Assembly: GCA_015065845.1 (NCBI GenBank)
Contig: SVPQ01000020.1
Coordinates: 1 to 47,293 of the forward strand
Origin: Oscillospiraceae bacterium
GTDB lineage: Bacteria; Bacillota; Clostridia; Oscillospirales; Acutalibacteraceae
DNA: 47,293 bases
Direction of reading: 5' to 3'
Position 1 is the first letter of the stretch, and the number at the start of each line of letters is the position of its first letter. The position numbers were made by a program, and so were the translations under genes. This document shows positions 8,932 through 17,894 of this stretch, piece by piece. The notes beneath the pieces are model-generated. The model did no database searches. It was not told the origin of the DNA and worked only from the letters and a program-made list of their open reading frames with translations.

Positions 8932-9747
8932 TTATATTAAAGCCTCGAACTGAAAATTCATAAAAATTATACCTGTACAAACAACTAATGTTACTAAACC
9001 AGCAATTGCATCACGATATGAAAAACTCATTTGTCTCATACGCGTTCTACCTTTACCACCTACATAACATCTACAAGACATAGCGTCCGCTAATTCAAAT
9101 GCTCTTTTAAAAGATGAAATAATCAATGGAATAAAAATCGGGAAAAGTGCTTTTATTCTTTTTAAAAGATTACCGCTTTCAAAATCAGCTCCTCTTGCTT
9201 TTTGTGCAGACATAATTCTGTCGATTTCATCAATTAAAGTCGGAATAAATCTTAAAGCAATTGTCATCATCATTGCAAATGTATGAATATCAACTTTAAA
9301 TAATCTTAAAGGAGAAAGCAATTTTTCAATTGCATCTGTCAAATCTGTCGGTGCAGTTGTATAAGTAAGAATTGAACTTATTACCAGAAGTGCAATAATT
9401 CTTATCGCAATAAAAATTGCTGTGTAAATTCCACCATCGGTAATTGATATTTTTTTATAAGACCACAATACATCACCAGTATTGTTGTAATAAAGTTGTA
9501 AAACAGAAGTCAGTATTATAATCGGAATAAGAGGTTTAAGACTTTTAATCATAAGTTTTGGTGAAAGTTTTGTGAGTGCATAAACAAAGCAAACTAAAAA
9601 GCACATTAACCCCATAGATGCAAAATTCTTACATAAAAAGATAAATATAATTAAAACAAAACAAGATAAAATTTTTGCTCTTGCATCTAATTTGTGTATA
9701 AAAGAATTTCCTGGGAAAAACTGACCAATTGTAATATCTTTAACCAT
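8932..9747 (-). CDS. ecfT: ECF transporter transmembrane subunit EcfT
   Basis: 271 residues. It is the membrane-embedded coupling subunit of an energy-coupling-factor importer that exchanges vitamin-specific S components. It has several hydrophobic helices and the two coupling-helix signatures AQKARGADF and DAMSCRCY (family form A-R-G/A-x-C). It overlaps ecfA2 by eight bases, as expected for a stoichiometric complex. No S component is encoded nearby, so this is the shared group II module that serves S proteins encoded elsewhere. Confidence 0.94.
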   Translation of the reverse strand: MVKDITIGQFFPGNSFIHKLDARAKILSCFVLIIFIFLCKNFASMGLMCFLVCFVYALTKLSPKLMIKSLKPLIPIIILTSVLQLYYNNTGDVLWSYKKISITDGGIYTAIFIAIRIIALLVISSILTYTTAPTDLTDAIEKLLSPLRLFKVDIHTFAMMMTIALRFIPTLIDEIDRIMSAQKARGADFESGNLLKRIKALFPIFIPLIISSFKRAFELADAMSCRCYVGGKGRTRMRQMSFSYRDAIAGLVTLVVCTGIIFMNFQFEALI

Positions 9748-10606
9748 TTACTTTCCCCCTTTTTAGAAATTCCAATAATTTTTCTTTACCATCACTTACT
9801 GTATAAACATCAGTCGGCACATCAAAACCTTCCTCGTGAAGTTTCAAAAATACCCTTGTAATTTCAGGAACATCAAGACCTAATTTTAAAAGTTCGCTAC
9901 CTTTAGAATAAACTTCCGGAACTGTGCCGTTCATTACTATATTACCATCACTTAAAACAAGTACTCTGTGAGCAATCAAAGCAACATCATCCATATTATG
10001 AGAAACAAAAATTACTGTACTGTTAGTGGTTTCGTTATAAGATTTAATTAAGTTAAGTAAATCATTTTTACCCACAGGGTCAAGTCCTGCGGTTGGTTCG
10101 TCAAGAACAAGAACTTTCGGTTTCATTGAAATAACACCAGCAATTGCAACGCGGCGTTTTTCACCACCAGATAAATCGAACGGTGATTTAGTAAGATAAT
10201 CTTCTGTAAGACCAACAAATTTTATAGATTCAAGAACGCGTTCTTTAATTTCTTCTTCTGAAAGTCCCATATTCTTAGGACCAAAAGCAACATCATCATA
10301 AACTGTTGATTCAAATAACTGATGCTCAGGATATTGGAAACAAAGTCCTACACCAAAACGACATTTTCTTACACTCTCTTTTGATGACCAGATATTTTCA
10401 TCTTCAAATAAAATTTCACCGCTTTCAGGTTTTAAAAGACCATTTAAATGCTGTAAAAGCGTACTTTTACCTGAACCAGTATGACCAATTACGCCAACAA
10501 TTTCACCGATTTCAAAATCAACAGAAACACCCTTTAAGGCACCTATCTGAAAAGGGGTGCCTTTTGAGTACGCATATTCTAAATTTTTTACTGAAAGTAC
10601 TGACAT
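9740..10606 (-). CDS. ecfA2: ECF transporter ATP-binding subunit EcfA2
   Basis: 288 residues. ABC ATPase with Walker A GHTGSGKST (41-49), Q-loop in CFQYPEHQLF (around Q91), signature LSGGE (145-149) and Walker B VLVLDEP with catalytic E170. The C-terminal extension seen in Ecf ATPases follows. It pairs with EcfA1 (next upstream) to drive EcfT. The order A1-A2-T and the sequence of the Q-loop fit EcfA2. ATG 10606 has AAGGATAA upstream. Confidence 0.92.
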   Translation of the reverse strand: MSVLSVKNLEYAYSKGTPFQIGALKGVSVDFEIGEIVGVIGHTGSGKSTLLQHLNGLLKPESGEILFEDENIWSSKESVRKCRFGVGLCFQYPEHQLFESTVYDDVAFGPKNMGLSEEEIKERVLESIKFVGLTEDYLTKSPFDLSGGEKRRVAIAGVISMKPKVLVLDEPTAGLDPVGKNDLLNLIKSYNETTNSTVIFVSHNMDDVALIAHRVLVLSDGNIVMNGTVPEVYSKGSELLKLGLDVPEITRVFLKLHEEGFDVPTDVYTVSDGKEKLLEFLKRGKVNG

Positions 10607-10623
10607 AATTATTATCCTTTATT

Positions 10624-11454
10624 TTAAAATAAACTTTTGAATGCTTCTGAAAATGCATCTTCTGTTAAAACTTTTACACCTAAATCATAACCTTCTTTTT
10701 TTAACTCTAATGCTAACTCCAACGGCTTAGGAACAGAAAGACCTATTTTCTTAAGTTCATCTGTATGTGAAAAAACTTCACTCGGTGTGCCATCAAGTTG
10801 AACAACACCATCATTCATAACTACAACCCTGTCGGCATTTACTGCTTCATCCATAAAATGAGTTACAAGTATAATTGTCATACCCAATTCATTTTTCAGA
10901 CGCATTAAAGCAGTCATAACTTCTTTTCTCCCTTTTGGGTCAAGCATAGCAGTAGGCTCGTCCAGTACGATGCATTTTGTCTGCATAGCAATAGCACCTG
11001 CAATTGCTACCCTTTGTTTCTGACCGCCTGATAATTTATGTGGTTCGTGAAGTCTGTAATCGTACATATCTACAATTTTTAATGCTTCATCCACCCTTTT
11101 TCTTATTTCTTCGGGTGGAACACCTAAATTTTCAGGACCAAAAGCAACGTCATCTTCAACAATTGTTGCAACAATCTGATTATCGGGATTTTGAAAAACC
11201 ATTCCAACATTCTGTCTTATTTTTATTTCATTTTCTTCGTTACTCGTGTCAAAACCAAAACTTATTACTGTACCAGAGGTCGGGTAATTTATTGCATTTA
11301 TAAGTTTTGCCATAGTTGATTTACCTGAACCGTTATGACCTAAAACACAAGTAAACTGACCTTCATAAAAATCAATAGTCAAATCATTTATAACATCAAA
11401 TTCATCATCCGAATATTTAAACGAAACATTTTTAAATTCTATAATTTTTTCCAT
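10624..11454 (-). CDS. ecfA1: ECF transporter ATP-binding subunit EcfA1
   Basis: 276 residues. ABC ATPase with Walker [10 protein letters not shown] (39-47), Q-loop VFQNPDNQ (Q88), signature LSGGQ (141-145) and Walker B IVLDEP with E166. It forms the heterodimeric motor with EcfA2. It starts one base after the preceding methyltransferase stop (TGATATG), so translation is probably coupled. Confidence 0.93.
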   Translation of the reverse strand: MEKIIEFKNVSFKYSDDEFDVINDLTIDFYEGQFTCVLGHNGSGKSTMAKLINAINYPTSGTVISFGFDTSNEENEIKIRQNVGMVFQNPDNQIVATIVEDDVAFGPENLGVPPEEIRKRVDEALKIVDMYDYRLHEPHKLSGGQKQRVAIAGAIAMQTKCIVLDEPTAMLDPKGRKEVMTALMRLKNELGMTIILVTHFMDEAVNADRVVVMNDGVVQLDGTPSEVFSHTDELKKIGLSVPKPLELALELKKEGYDLGVKVLTEDAFSEAFKSLF

Positions 11455-11455
11455 A

Positions 11456-12322
11456 TCATTTCATCCAAACTGCAGTTGAACCACAAGGTAATACAAGTCC
11501 GTTTTCCGAAACTTTAAGACCTATTTCATCTGCTTCTGCTTTACCACCGAAATCTTTTACAACAGTTGAGTTCAATATGTAACTCATTACAGCAGGAGAA
11601 AGTCCTGCTGTGTAAGAATTCACGAGAATTGCGAGTGGGTCATCACTTAAAACCTGCTTACACATTTCAATAAATCCATAAACTTCGTTTTCAAGTTTCC
11701 ACACTTCACCACCTGGCCCTCTACCATAAGATGGCGGGTCCATAATTATAATGTCATACTTTTTCTCTCTGCGTATTTCACGGGCAACAAATTTCATACA
11801 ATCATCAACAATCCAGCGTACCGGTTTGTCTGCAACCCCTGAAGACTGGGCGTTTTCCCTTGCCCACTGCACCATACCTTTTGAAGCATCAACGTGTACA
11901 ACCGAAGCACCTGCTTTAAGTGCTGAAACTGTTGCAGCCCCTGTGTAAGCAAAAAGATTAAGTACTTTAACATCTTCACGACCACTATTTTTAATAATGT
12001 CGCGTACCAATTCCCAGTTACAAGCCTGTTCAGGAAAAACGCCTGTATGTTTAAATGACATTGGTTTTAAATTAAATTCTAAATCGTTAAATTTAATCTG
12101 CCATACTTCTGGTATTTTTTTATAGAATTGCCACGAGCCACCACCTGTATTTGAACGGTGGTACCTTGCATGTGCCTCATACCACAATTTATTTTTCTTC
12201 TCTGTTTTCCAGATAACTTGTGGGTCAGGGCGAATAAGAATAATATCGCCCCACCTTTCAAGTCTTTCACCGTCAGAACAATCTAACAATTCGTAATCTT
12301 TCCAGGCGTCTGTAATACGCAT
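11456..12322 (-). CDS. Class I SAM-dependent methyltransferase (RlmI/RlmK-like)
   Basis: 288 residues. The Rossmann-type motif I is [10 protein letters not shown] (121-130), the acidic ribose-binding residue follows in VVHVDASKG, and motif IV is DPPSYG (195-200). This pattern matches the catalytic domain of RlmI/RlmK-type 23S rRNA methyltransferases, but the usual N-terminal PUA domain is missing, so the target RNA is uncertain. Its ATG overlaps the glmM stop (TAATG), implying coupling. Confidence 0.8.
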   Translation of the reverse strand: MRITDAWKDYELLDCSDGERLERWGDIILIRPDPQVIWKTEKKNKLWYEAHARYHRSNTGGGSWQFYKKIPEVWQIKFNDLEFNLKPMSFKHTGVFPEQACNWELVRDIIKNSGREDVKVLNLFAYTGAATVSALKAGASVVHVDASKGMVQWARENAQSSGVADKPVRWIVDDCMKFVAREIRREKKYDIIIMDPPSYGRGPGGEVWKLENEVYGFIEMCKQVLSDDPLAILVNSYTAGLSPAVMSYILNSTVVKDFGGKAEADEIGLKVSENGLVLPCGSTAVWMK

Positions 12323-13695
12323 TAAAGTAATCTCTCCTTAATAACATCTGCAAGTTCATCTGCGAGAACTTTAATTTTATCTTCATCTATACCTTCCAGC
12401 ATAACTCTTATAAGTGGTTCTGTACCAGAAACACGAACAAGAACTCTGCCGTTATTACCTAATTCTTTTTCTGCTGATTTTACAGCATTTTTGATTTCTT
12501 CATCGTGAGGGAAACGTACTTTTCCAAAATCTGAAACACGAATATTTTTAAGCACCTGTGGGTAAACTTTCATTTCACTTGCAAGTTCTGATAATTTTTT
12601 ATTTGTTGCACTCATTATAAGCAGAAGTTTTAAAGCTGAAAGTTCGCCATCACCTGTTGTTGAATGGTCAAGGAATATTATATGACCTGACTGTTCACCG
12701 CCAAGATTATAGCCGCCTTGTAACATATTCTCAAGAACATATCGGTCACCGACTTTTGCTTTTTCACAATTTAAACTGTTGTCTTCACAGAATTTGAAAA
12801 AACCCATATTACTCATAACGGTAACGACAACTGTGTTATTTTTCAAATTCTCTTTTGACTTCATATATTTTGAAAAGATAGAAAGTAATTTGTCACCATC
12901 TACTTCATTACCGTTTTCATCAATTGCAAGAAATCTGTCTGCATCACCATCAAAAGCAAGCCCGACATCACATTTATTCCTTACAACGAAATCACTCAAA
13001 GAGTCAAGGTGTGTTGAACCACAATTCTCATTGATATTTATTCCGTTAGGATGAGCATTTATAAAAAGTGCATCGGGACAAAGTTTTAAAAACAAATCAG
13101 GCACGGTAACTGAAGCAGCACCATTTGAACAATCTACTGCAATTTTCAAGTTACTTAAACTTCCGATATTGTATTTTTCAGCATCATCTTCTGCAACAGA
13201 CAATAGATATTCTATATAATCATTGACTGCAGTTTTTGACCGTGTTATTCTACCAACATCACCACCTATTTTTACTGGTGGTATTTGTGCTTTATCTAAA
13301 ATAATTGCTTCAATTTCTTCTTCTAAAGCGTCAGGTAATTTATAACCATTACCCTGAAAGATTTTAATGCCGTTATATTCACACGGGTTATGCGAAGCAG
13401 AAATCATTACTGCGGCATCATATTCGTACTTCCTTACAAGAAATGCTACTGCAGGTGTTGGTATTTCACCTAAAAGCATTACATCTGCACCCACTGAGCA
13501 AAGACCTGCTGAAATGGCTGACTCAAGCATTTCTGAAGATGCTCTTGTATCCATTCCAATAAGAACTTTTGGTTTCTTTTTATTTTCCTTTGTCAGAACC
13601 ATCGCGGCTGCTCTGCCGATTTCCATTGCTAATTCACAGGTAATTTCTGTGTTTGCAACACCTCTTGCACCATCTGTACCGAATAATCTACCCAA
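12322..13695 (-). CDS. glmM: Phosphoglucosamine mutase
   Basis: About 457 residues. It converts glucosamine-6-phosphate to glucosamine-1-phosphate for UDP-GlcNAc and cell-wall synthesis. The phosphoserine is S101 in SASHNP; the metal loop is DGDADR (249-254); the phosphate-binding end is RVSGTEPLIRVM. The start is taken as TTG 13695 (MGRLFGTDGARG), which matches the family N-terminus and has GGAG seven bases upstream. A longer frame to ATG 13755 would add 20 unconserved residues and overlap ruvB. Confidence 0.94.
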   Translation of the reverse strand: MGRLFGTDGARGVANTEITCELAMEIGRAAAMVLTKENKKKPKVLIGMDTRASSEMLESAISAGLCSVGADVMLLGEIPTPAVAFLVRKYEYDAAVMISASHNPCEYNGIKIFQGNGYKLPDALEEEIEAIILDKAQIPPVKIGGDVGRITRSKTAVNDYIEYLLSVAEDDAEKYNIGSLSNLKIAVDCSNGAASVTVPDLFLKLCPDALFINAHPNGININENCGSTHLDSLSDFVVRNKCDVGLAFDGDADRFLAIDENGNEVDGDKLLSIFSKYMKSKENLKNNTVVVTVMSNMGFFKFCEDNSLNCEKAKVGDRYVLENMLQGGYNLGGEQSGHIIFLDHSTTGDGELSALKLLLIMSATNKKLSELASEMKVYPQVLKNIRVSDFGKVRFPHDEEIKNAVKSAEKELGNNGRVLVRVSGTEPLIRVMLEGIDEDKIKVLADELADVIKERLL

Positions 13696-13708
13696 AACAA
13701 TCACTCCA

Positions 13709-14761
13709 TCAATAATTTTTGAATGTGTTTTGTTCGCCGTCCTCCAAAGGTACATTATATCCTAAATGTTTATATCCTAAAGGTGTGACCTTTCTACCAC
13801 GCGGTGTTCTGGTTAAGAAACCTAACTGCATTAAGTACGGCTCATACACATCTTCTATTGTTACCGATTCTTCACCGATTAATGCAGAAATTGTTTCAAG
13901 ACCTACCGGACCACCATTATAATTTTCAATCATAGCAGTTAAAAGGTTTCTGTCTGTCATATCAAGACCTAATTCGTCAATTTCCATACTTGAAAGAGCA
14001 TGTTGTGCGTTTTCAACTGAAATAACACCGTCACCTTTAACTTCAGCAAAATCTCTTGCGCGTTTTAAAAGCCTGTTTGCAATTCTTGGTGTGCCTCTTG
14101 AACGCGAGGCAACTTCTAACGCACCATCGTTATCAATACCGACCCCTAAAATATTTGCACTTCGTGTTACGATTTTCGCGAGTTCTTCAGGTGTATAAAG
14201 TTCGAGTTTCAAAATTATACCGAATCTGTCTCTCATTGGTGCAGAGAGTTGACCTGCACGGGTTGTAGCACCAATGAGTGTAAAGCGTTTCAAGTCAAGT
14301 CTTATTGAACGGGCTGATGGACCTTTGCCTATGATAATATCTAAAGCGAAATCTTCCATAGCGGGATAAAGAACTTCTTCAATACTTCTTGAAAGGCGAT
14401 GGATTTCGTCAATAAAGAGAACATCACCATCATTAAGACTTGTTAAAAGCGCCGCTAAATCACCGGGTTTTTCAATAGCGGGACCAGATGTTACCCTTAT
14501 CTGAACACCCATTTCATTTGCAATAATTCCTGCTAATGTTGTTTTACCAAGACCAGGCGGACCATAAAGAAGAACATGGTCTAATGGTTCTTTTCTGTTT
14601 TTAGCCGCTTCAATATAAATTTTTAAATTCTCTTTTACTTTTTCTTGACCTACATATTCATCTAACGCATGTGGTCTTAAAGATGTTTCTATATCATTAT
14701 CATTCCCTGTGAATTCGGGAGTAATAATTCTTTCTTCATCTGCAACAAAAAAATCGTTCAT
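13709..14761 (-). CDS. ruvB: Holliday junction branch-migration helicase RuvB
   Basis: 350 residues. AAA+ motor that drives branch migration with RuvA. Walker A is GPPGLGKT (67-74), Walker B LFIDE (115-119), sensor region GATTRAG (164-170), and the C-terminal winged helix carries PRGRK (321-325). SD AAAGGTGG precedes ATG 14761. It follows ruvA by 18 bases. Confidence 0.97.
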   Translation of the reverse strand: MNDFFVADEERIITPEFTGNDNDIETSLRPHALDEYVGQEKVKENLKIYIEAAKNRKEPLDHVLLYGPPGLGKTTLAGIIANEMGVQIRVTSGPAIEKPGDLAALLTSLNDGDVLFIDEIHRLSRSIEEVLYPAMEDFALDIIIGKGPSARSIRLDLKRFTLIGATTRAGQLSAPMRDRFGIILKLELYTPEELAKIVTRSANILGVGIDNDGALEVASRSRGTPRIANRLLKRARDFAEVKGDGVISVENAQHALSSMEIDELGLDMTDRNLLTAMIENYNGGPVGLETISALIGEESVTIEDVYEPYLMQLGFLTRTPRGRKVTPLGYKHLGYNVPLEDGEQNTFKNY

Positions 14762-14779
14762 TTTTCCACCTTTGATTTA

Positions 14780-15394
14780 TTAGAATCTTAAAGTCATATT
14801 TTTAAGAGCACCCTTAATGAGTTCTTCTACTGAAAGTGACTGGTCTAATTTACTTATAGCAACAGATGCTTCTGTTTGTGAATAACCAAGAGCAGTTAAT
14901 GCTGCAATTGCTTCGCTTGTGTTACTCTTTACGCTTACCTGAGAAACTGCATTTGAAAGGCTACTGCTTTCTTCGCTTATGAAACTTACATTTGAGATTT
15001 TGTCTTTGAGTTCAAGAACAATTCTCTGAGCAAGTTTAGGTCCGACACCATTTGCCTGTGTAATTGCTTTTGTGTCACCTGATGCTACTGCAACTGCAAA
15101 AGAATCTGGTGTAAGTTCAGAAAGAATTGCAAGTGCCGCTTTAGGACCAACACCTGAAACCCCTAAAAGTAATTTAAAAGCATCTAATTCCTCATTTGTG
15201 TAAAACCCGAACAAATCGAGAGCATCCTCACGAACATTAAGGTAAGTAAAAAGTGTTTCTTCATTATTTCCTGATGCATTTATTTTTACAAGTGTTGAGC
15301 GTGTTGTGAAGCATTTAAAACCAACACTGCCACACAATATTGCAACTGACTGTTCATCTTTATTAATAATTTTACCTGTTAAACTATAAAACAT
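14780..15394 (-). CDS. ruvA: Holliday junction DNA-binding protein RuvA
   Basis: 204 residues. N-terminal OB-fold domain, then two helix-hairpin-helix motifs (LLGVSGVGPKAA and ITQANGVGPKLAQ), a flexible serine-rich linker near 140-160, and the C-terminal domain that contacts RuvB (SEAIAALTALGYSQTEA). It binds four-way junctions as tetramers. Three bases separate it from ruvC. Confidence 0.96.
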   Translation of the reverse strand: MFYSLTGKIINKDEQSVAILCGSVGFKCFTTRSTLVKINASGNNEETLFTYLNVREDALDLFGFYTNEELDAFKLLLGVSGVGPKAALAILSELTPDSFAVAVASGDTKAITQANGVGPKLAQRIVLELKDKISNVSFISEESSSLSNAVSQVSVKSNTSEAIAALTALGYSQTEASVAISKLDQSLSVEELIKGALKNMTLRF

Positions 15395-15397
15395 TTT

Positions 15398-15892
15398 TTA
15401 AAAACTCCCATTCATAATAAGTGAACCGCTTGAATGACCATGGCAGATTGCAAGTGCCAATGCGTCGGCGGCATCGTCAGGTTTCGGAATGTGGTCTAAA
15501 TGCAGAAACATTTTTGTCATTTCCTGAACCTGATTTTTTTCTGCCCTGCCGTAACCGACAATACTTTGCTTTACCTGCAACGGTGTGTATTCAAAAATAG
15601 GAATACCTTTATTTTGCACAGCTAAAACTATAACACCCCTCGCCTGTGCTACATCAATAGCGGTTTTCTGGTTTGTATTAAAGTAAAGTCTTTCTATGCT
15701 TACTGCATCTGGTTTAAACTTTTCAAGTAGTTCAGTAAGGTCGTCATAAATCTTTTTCAAGCGTTCATTAAATGGCATATCCTTATCAGTAGTAACAGCA
15801 CCATATCCCAAAAGTCGAAAGTCATTTTTTTCGTAACGGACAATACCGCAACCGACTATTGCATAACCTGGGTCAATACCAAAAATTACCAC
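15398..15892 (-). CDS. ruvC: Crossover junction endodeoxyribonuclease RuvC
   Basis: 164 residues. It resolves Holliday junctions. The acidic active-site residues are visible: D7 in VIFGIDPG, E in AVSIERLYF, and the C-terminal D pair in PDDAADALALAICH. GTG 15892 is chosen as start because AGAGGT lies just upstream and the protein then begins MVIFGIDPG like other RuvC proteins. The ATG at 15919 would add nine unconserved residues. First gene of the long minus-strand operon. Confidence 0.93.
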   Translation of the reverse strand: MVIFGIDPGYAIVGCGIVRYEKNDFRLLGYGAVTTDKDMPFNERLKKIYDDLTELLEKFKPDAVSIERLYFNTNQKTAIDVAQARGVIVLAVQNKGIPIFEYTPLQVKQSIVGYGRAEKNQVQEMTKMFLHLDHIPKPDDAADALALAICHGHSSGSLIMNGSF

Positions 15893-15944
15893 CAAAACAC
15901 CTCTTTTAACAAAAAGCAATACTACACTATTTTACAATCGTTTA

Positions 15945-15973
15945 ATTATAGCATATATTACATTATATTGCAA
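15945..15973 (-). promoter_or_regulatory. Promoter of the ruvC operon
   Basis: On the minus strand, -35 TTGCAA (15968-15973), a 17-base spacer and -10 TATAAT (15945-15950) with an upstream TG. It lies about 50 bases before the GTG of ruvC and is divergent from the radical SAM promoter. Confidence 0.8.
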
Positions 15974-15996
15974 GTTTTTGGGATAAATTTAACATA

Positions 15997-16024
15997 TTGC
16001 TTTTTACTATTTCTGTGATATAAT
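15997..16024 (+). promoter_or_regulatory. Promoter of the radical SAM gene
   Basis: -35 TTGCTT (15997-16002), 16-base spacer, -10 TATAAT (16019-16024) preceded by TG. The predicted transcript starts only about 10 bases before the ATG at 16040, so the leader is very short. Confidence 0.75.
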
Positions 16025-16039
16025 TTGTGTGGTGATTTT

Positions 16040-16930
16040 ATGTATATTTGTAATGATTGCCCGAGAAATTGCGGTATTGACAGAACTAAAGAAAAGGGCT
16101 TTTGTAATATGGGGTTAGAACCTAAAATTGCAAGGGCATCTGTTCATTTGTGGGAAGAGCCTCCTATAAGTTCAGGTAATGGTAGCGGAACTGTATTTTT
16201 TAGCGGTTGCAACTTAAAATGTGAGTTTTGTCAGAACAAAGAAATAAGCAAAAAGCAATTTGGTGAAACCGTTTCTGTTGAGAGATTAAAAGAAATTTAT
16301 AAAGAACTTATAGAGCAAGGCGTTAACAACATAAACCTTGTAACCCCTACCCACTTTCTTGACGCAATATTAAAATCACTTGATGAACCATTAAGTGTTC
16401 CTGTTGTTTACAACTGTGGCGGATATGAAAACATTGAGTCTCTAAAAAAATTAGAAGGCAAAATCAATATATACATTCCCGATTTAAAATATGCTGACGA
16501 CAACTTGACTTTTAACTATTCTGGTGCAAAAAATTATTTTGAAACTGCAACAAAAGCGATTAAAGAAATGTTCAGGCAAGTCGGAAGATATAAAATTAAT
16601 GACGACGGAATTATGCAAAGCGGTGTTATAATCCGTCATCTTGTTCTCCCCGGTCAACTTGAAAACTCTAAAAGAGTTATTGATTGGGTTTCTGAAAATT
16701 TTAATGATGGTGATATTCTTTTTAGTCTTATGAGCCAATTCACACCTAATGGGGAGTGCACAAAAGATGAACTTTATAGGCGACTTACACAAGAAGAATA
16801 TGACGAAATCGCAGATTATTTGTATGAGTCAGGTATTGAAGACGGATTTATGCAAGAACTTTCTTCGGCAAAGGAAGAATACACACCGGAGTTTGATTTA
16901 ACGGGAGTTAAATCGAGTGCTGAATGCTGA
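16040..16930 (+). CDS. Radical SAM protein, PflA-like
   Basis: 296 residues. The radical SAM cluster motif is C57-x3-C61-x2-C64 (CNLKCEFC) after a cysteine-rich N-terminus (C4, C7, C11, C22), as in the PflA-like family COG1313 of uncharacterised activases. It should bind a 4Fe-4S cluster and cleave S-adenosylmethionine; the target protein is unknown. ATG 16040 is preferred over TTG 16025. The last residues (SSAEC) and the TGA stop are encoded by a heptamer repeat element, so the native C-terminus may have been replaced. The gene is monocistronic and convergent with the recN operon. Confidence 0.85.
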   Translation: MYICNDCPRNCGIDRTKEKGFCNMGLEPKIARASVHLWEEPPISSGNGSGTVFFSGCNLKCEFCQNKEISKKQFGETVSVERLKEIYKELIEQGVNNINLVTPTHFLDAILKSLDEPLSVPVVYNCGGYENIESLKKLEGKINIYIPDLKYADDNLTFNYSGAKNYFETATKAIKEMFRQVGRYKINDDGIMQSGVIIRHLVLPGQLENSKRVIDWVSENFNDGDILFSLMSQFTPNGECTKDELYRRLTQEEYDEIADYLYESGIEDGFMQELSSAKEEYTPEFDLTGVKSSAEC

Positions 16931-17111
16931 GTGCAGAATGCAGAATTGAGGGTCCGCGACGCTATTATAATTAAATAACAAAAGATAAGTTCTATCATTT
17001 AAAGTTTTTTGTAAACTAAAAATGATAGAACTTGTTGTTTTTATTGATAATTAATCATAATCAAGTCCGCAGGACTTCCGAAATTCTGCACTCTGCATTA
17101 TGCATTCTGCA
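16918..17111. repeat. MITE-like element with inverted heptamer arrays
   Basis: At the left end four heptamers follow one another: TGCTGAA, TGCTGAG, TGCAGAA, TGCAGAA (16918-16945). At the right end, on the opposite strand, there are four more: TGCAGAA, TGCATAA, TGCAGAG, TGCAGAA (17111-17084). Next to each array, inside, lies a small GTCC-type palindrome, and the centre holds a long perfect hairpin. The stop TGA of the radical SAM gene is part of the second left heptamer, and the stop TAA of the convergent TIM-barrel gene is part of the second right heptamer. No coding capacity is seen. It resembles non-autonomous or short tandem heptamer repeats; its class is not established. Confidence 0.7.
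16987..17033. terminator. Bidirectional terminator hairpin inside the repeat element
   Basis: A perfect 14-bp stem AAGTTCTATCATTT (16987-17000) pairs with 17020-17033. The loop itself can form an inner AGTTT/AAACT stem. On the plus strand GTTGTTTTTATT follows. It sits between convergent genes and probably ends both transcripts. Confidence 0.72.
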
Positions 17112-17889
17112 TTTCTTTGAGCACTTCAATCGCTTCTGGCAAGTCGGCAAAGAAATCATCCGTTCTTGCTTCAATCGTCAGGGTTTCACAACCAGCTTTT
17201 TTTAATGCAACAAGGAATCGTTTGTAAATATCATTAACTGATTCATCTGCATTTTTGTTTGGGAAAACGCGTGTTTCTGGTTCTGCAATGTGAGCGTGTT
17301 TAATTTTACCTACAAAATCACCTATTCCGTCAATATCGTCTTTATTATTGCAAACATGGAAAAGGTCTGCAAGTCCGTAGATGTGGTTAAAATCAGCTTT
17401 TTCAGCAAAATCGACACCGTCTTTTACTGTATGAATCATTGAAGTTTCGCCTGTACTGAGTGGTTCAATAACAACATTAACATCGTATTTTGAAGCAATT
17501 GGCGAAACAATTCCTTTTAAAAATTTCGTCATATCTTCATTTGCTTTCTCCATAGTGTAATCATCTTTAAAACTTCTTGCCGCACCGCTACCGAAAACAA
17601 CAGACTGAATGCCTAAAACACTTGCTCTTTTGAGACCTTTTTCTAAAAATTCAGCTAATACCTTTTCGTCTACATCTTTACCAACAAGTTTTAAATGACC
17701 AGGCAAAAAGTGGTTAGCGGCAAGAACAGGAAACTGCAGTTTTTCAATATTTTCACAAAACTCATTGAAATCTTCATCACTTGCCAGAGTAATATCTGTA
17801 AAATCTGTTTCCCCGTAGTCTAAACCACATTGTTTTGCGAATTCATATTTACTGAAATCGCCCCAACCTAAACAAGCACCTAACTTCAT
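17098..17889 (-). CDS. Sugar phosphate isomerase/epimerase-type TIM-barrel protein
   Basis: About 263 residues. The pattern is that of the xylose-isomerase-like TIM barrel (AP endonuclease 2 superfamily). Likely metal ligands sit at barrel strand ends: E142 (VVIEPLS), D175 (GLADLFHVC), H198/H200 (IKHAHIAEP) and E240 (LTIEARTDD). These enzymes isomerise or epimerise sugars or cyclitols; the substrate is unknown. ATG 17889 with AAAGG upstream is preferred to TTG 17898, which overlaps the recN stop. Last gene of the nusB-recN operon. Its final codons (MQNA) and TAA stop come from the heptamer repeat. Confidence 0.78.
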   Translation of the reverse strand: MKLGACLGWGDFSKYEFAKQCGLDYGETDFTDITLASDEDFNEFCENIEKLQFPVLAANHFLPGHLKLVGKDVDEKVLAEFLEKGLKRASVLGIQSVVFGSGAARSFKDDYTMEKANEDMTKFLKGIVSPIASKYDVNVVIEPLSTGETSMIHTVKDGVDFAEKADFNHIYGLADLFHVCNNKDDIDGIGDFVGKIKHAHIAEPETRVFPNKNADESVNDIYKRFLVALKKAGCETLTIEARTDDFFADLPEAIEVLKEMQNA

Positions 17890-17894
17890 ATTTT

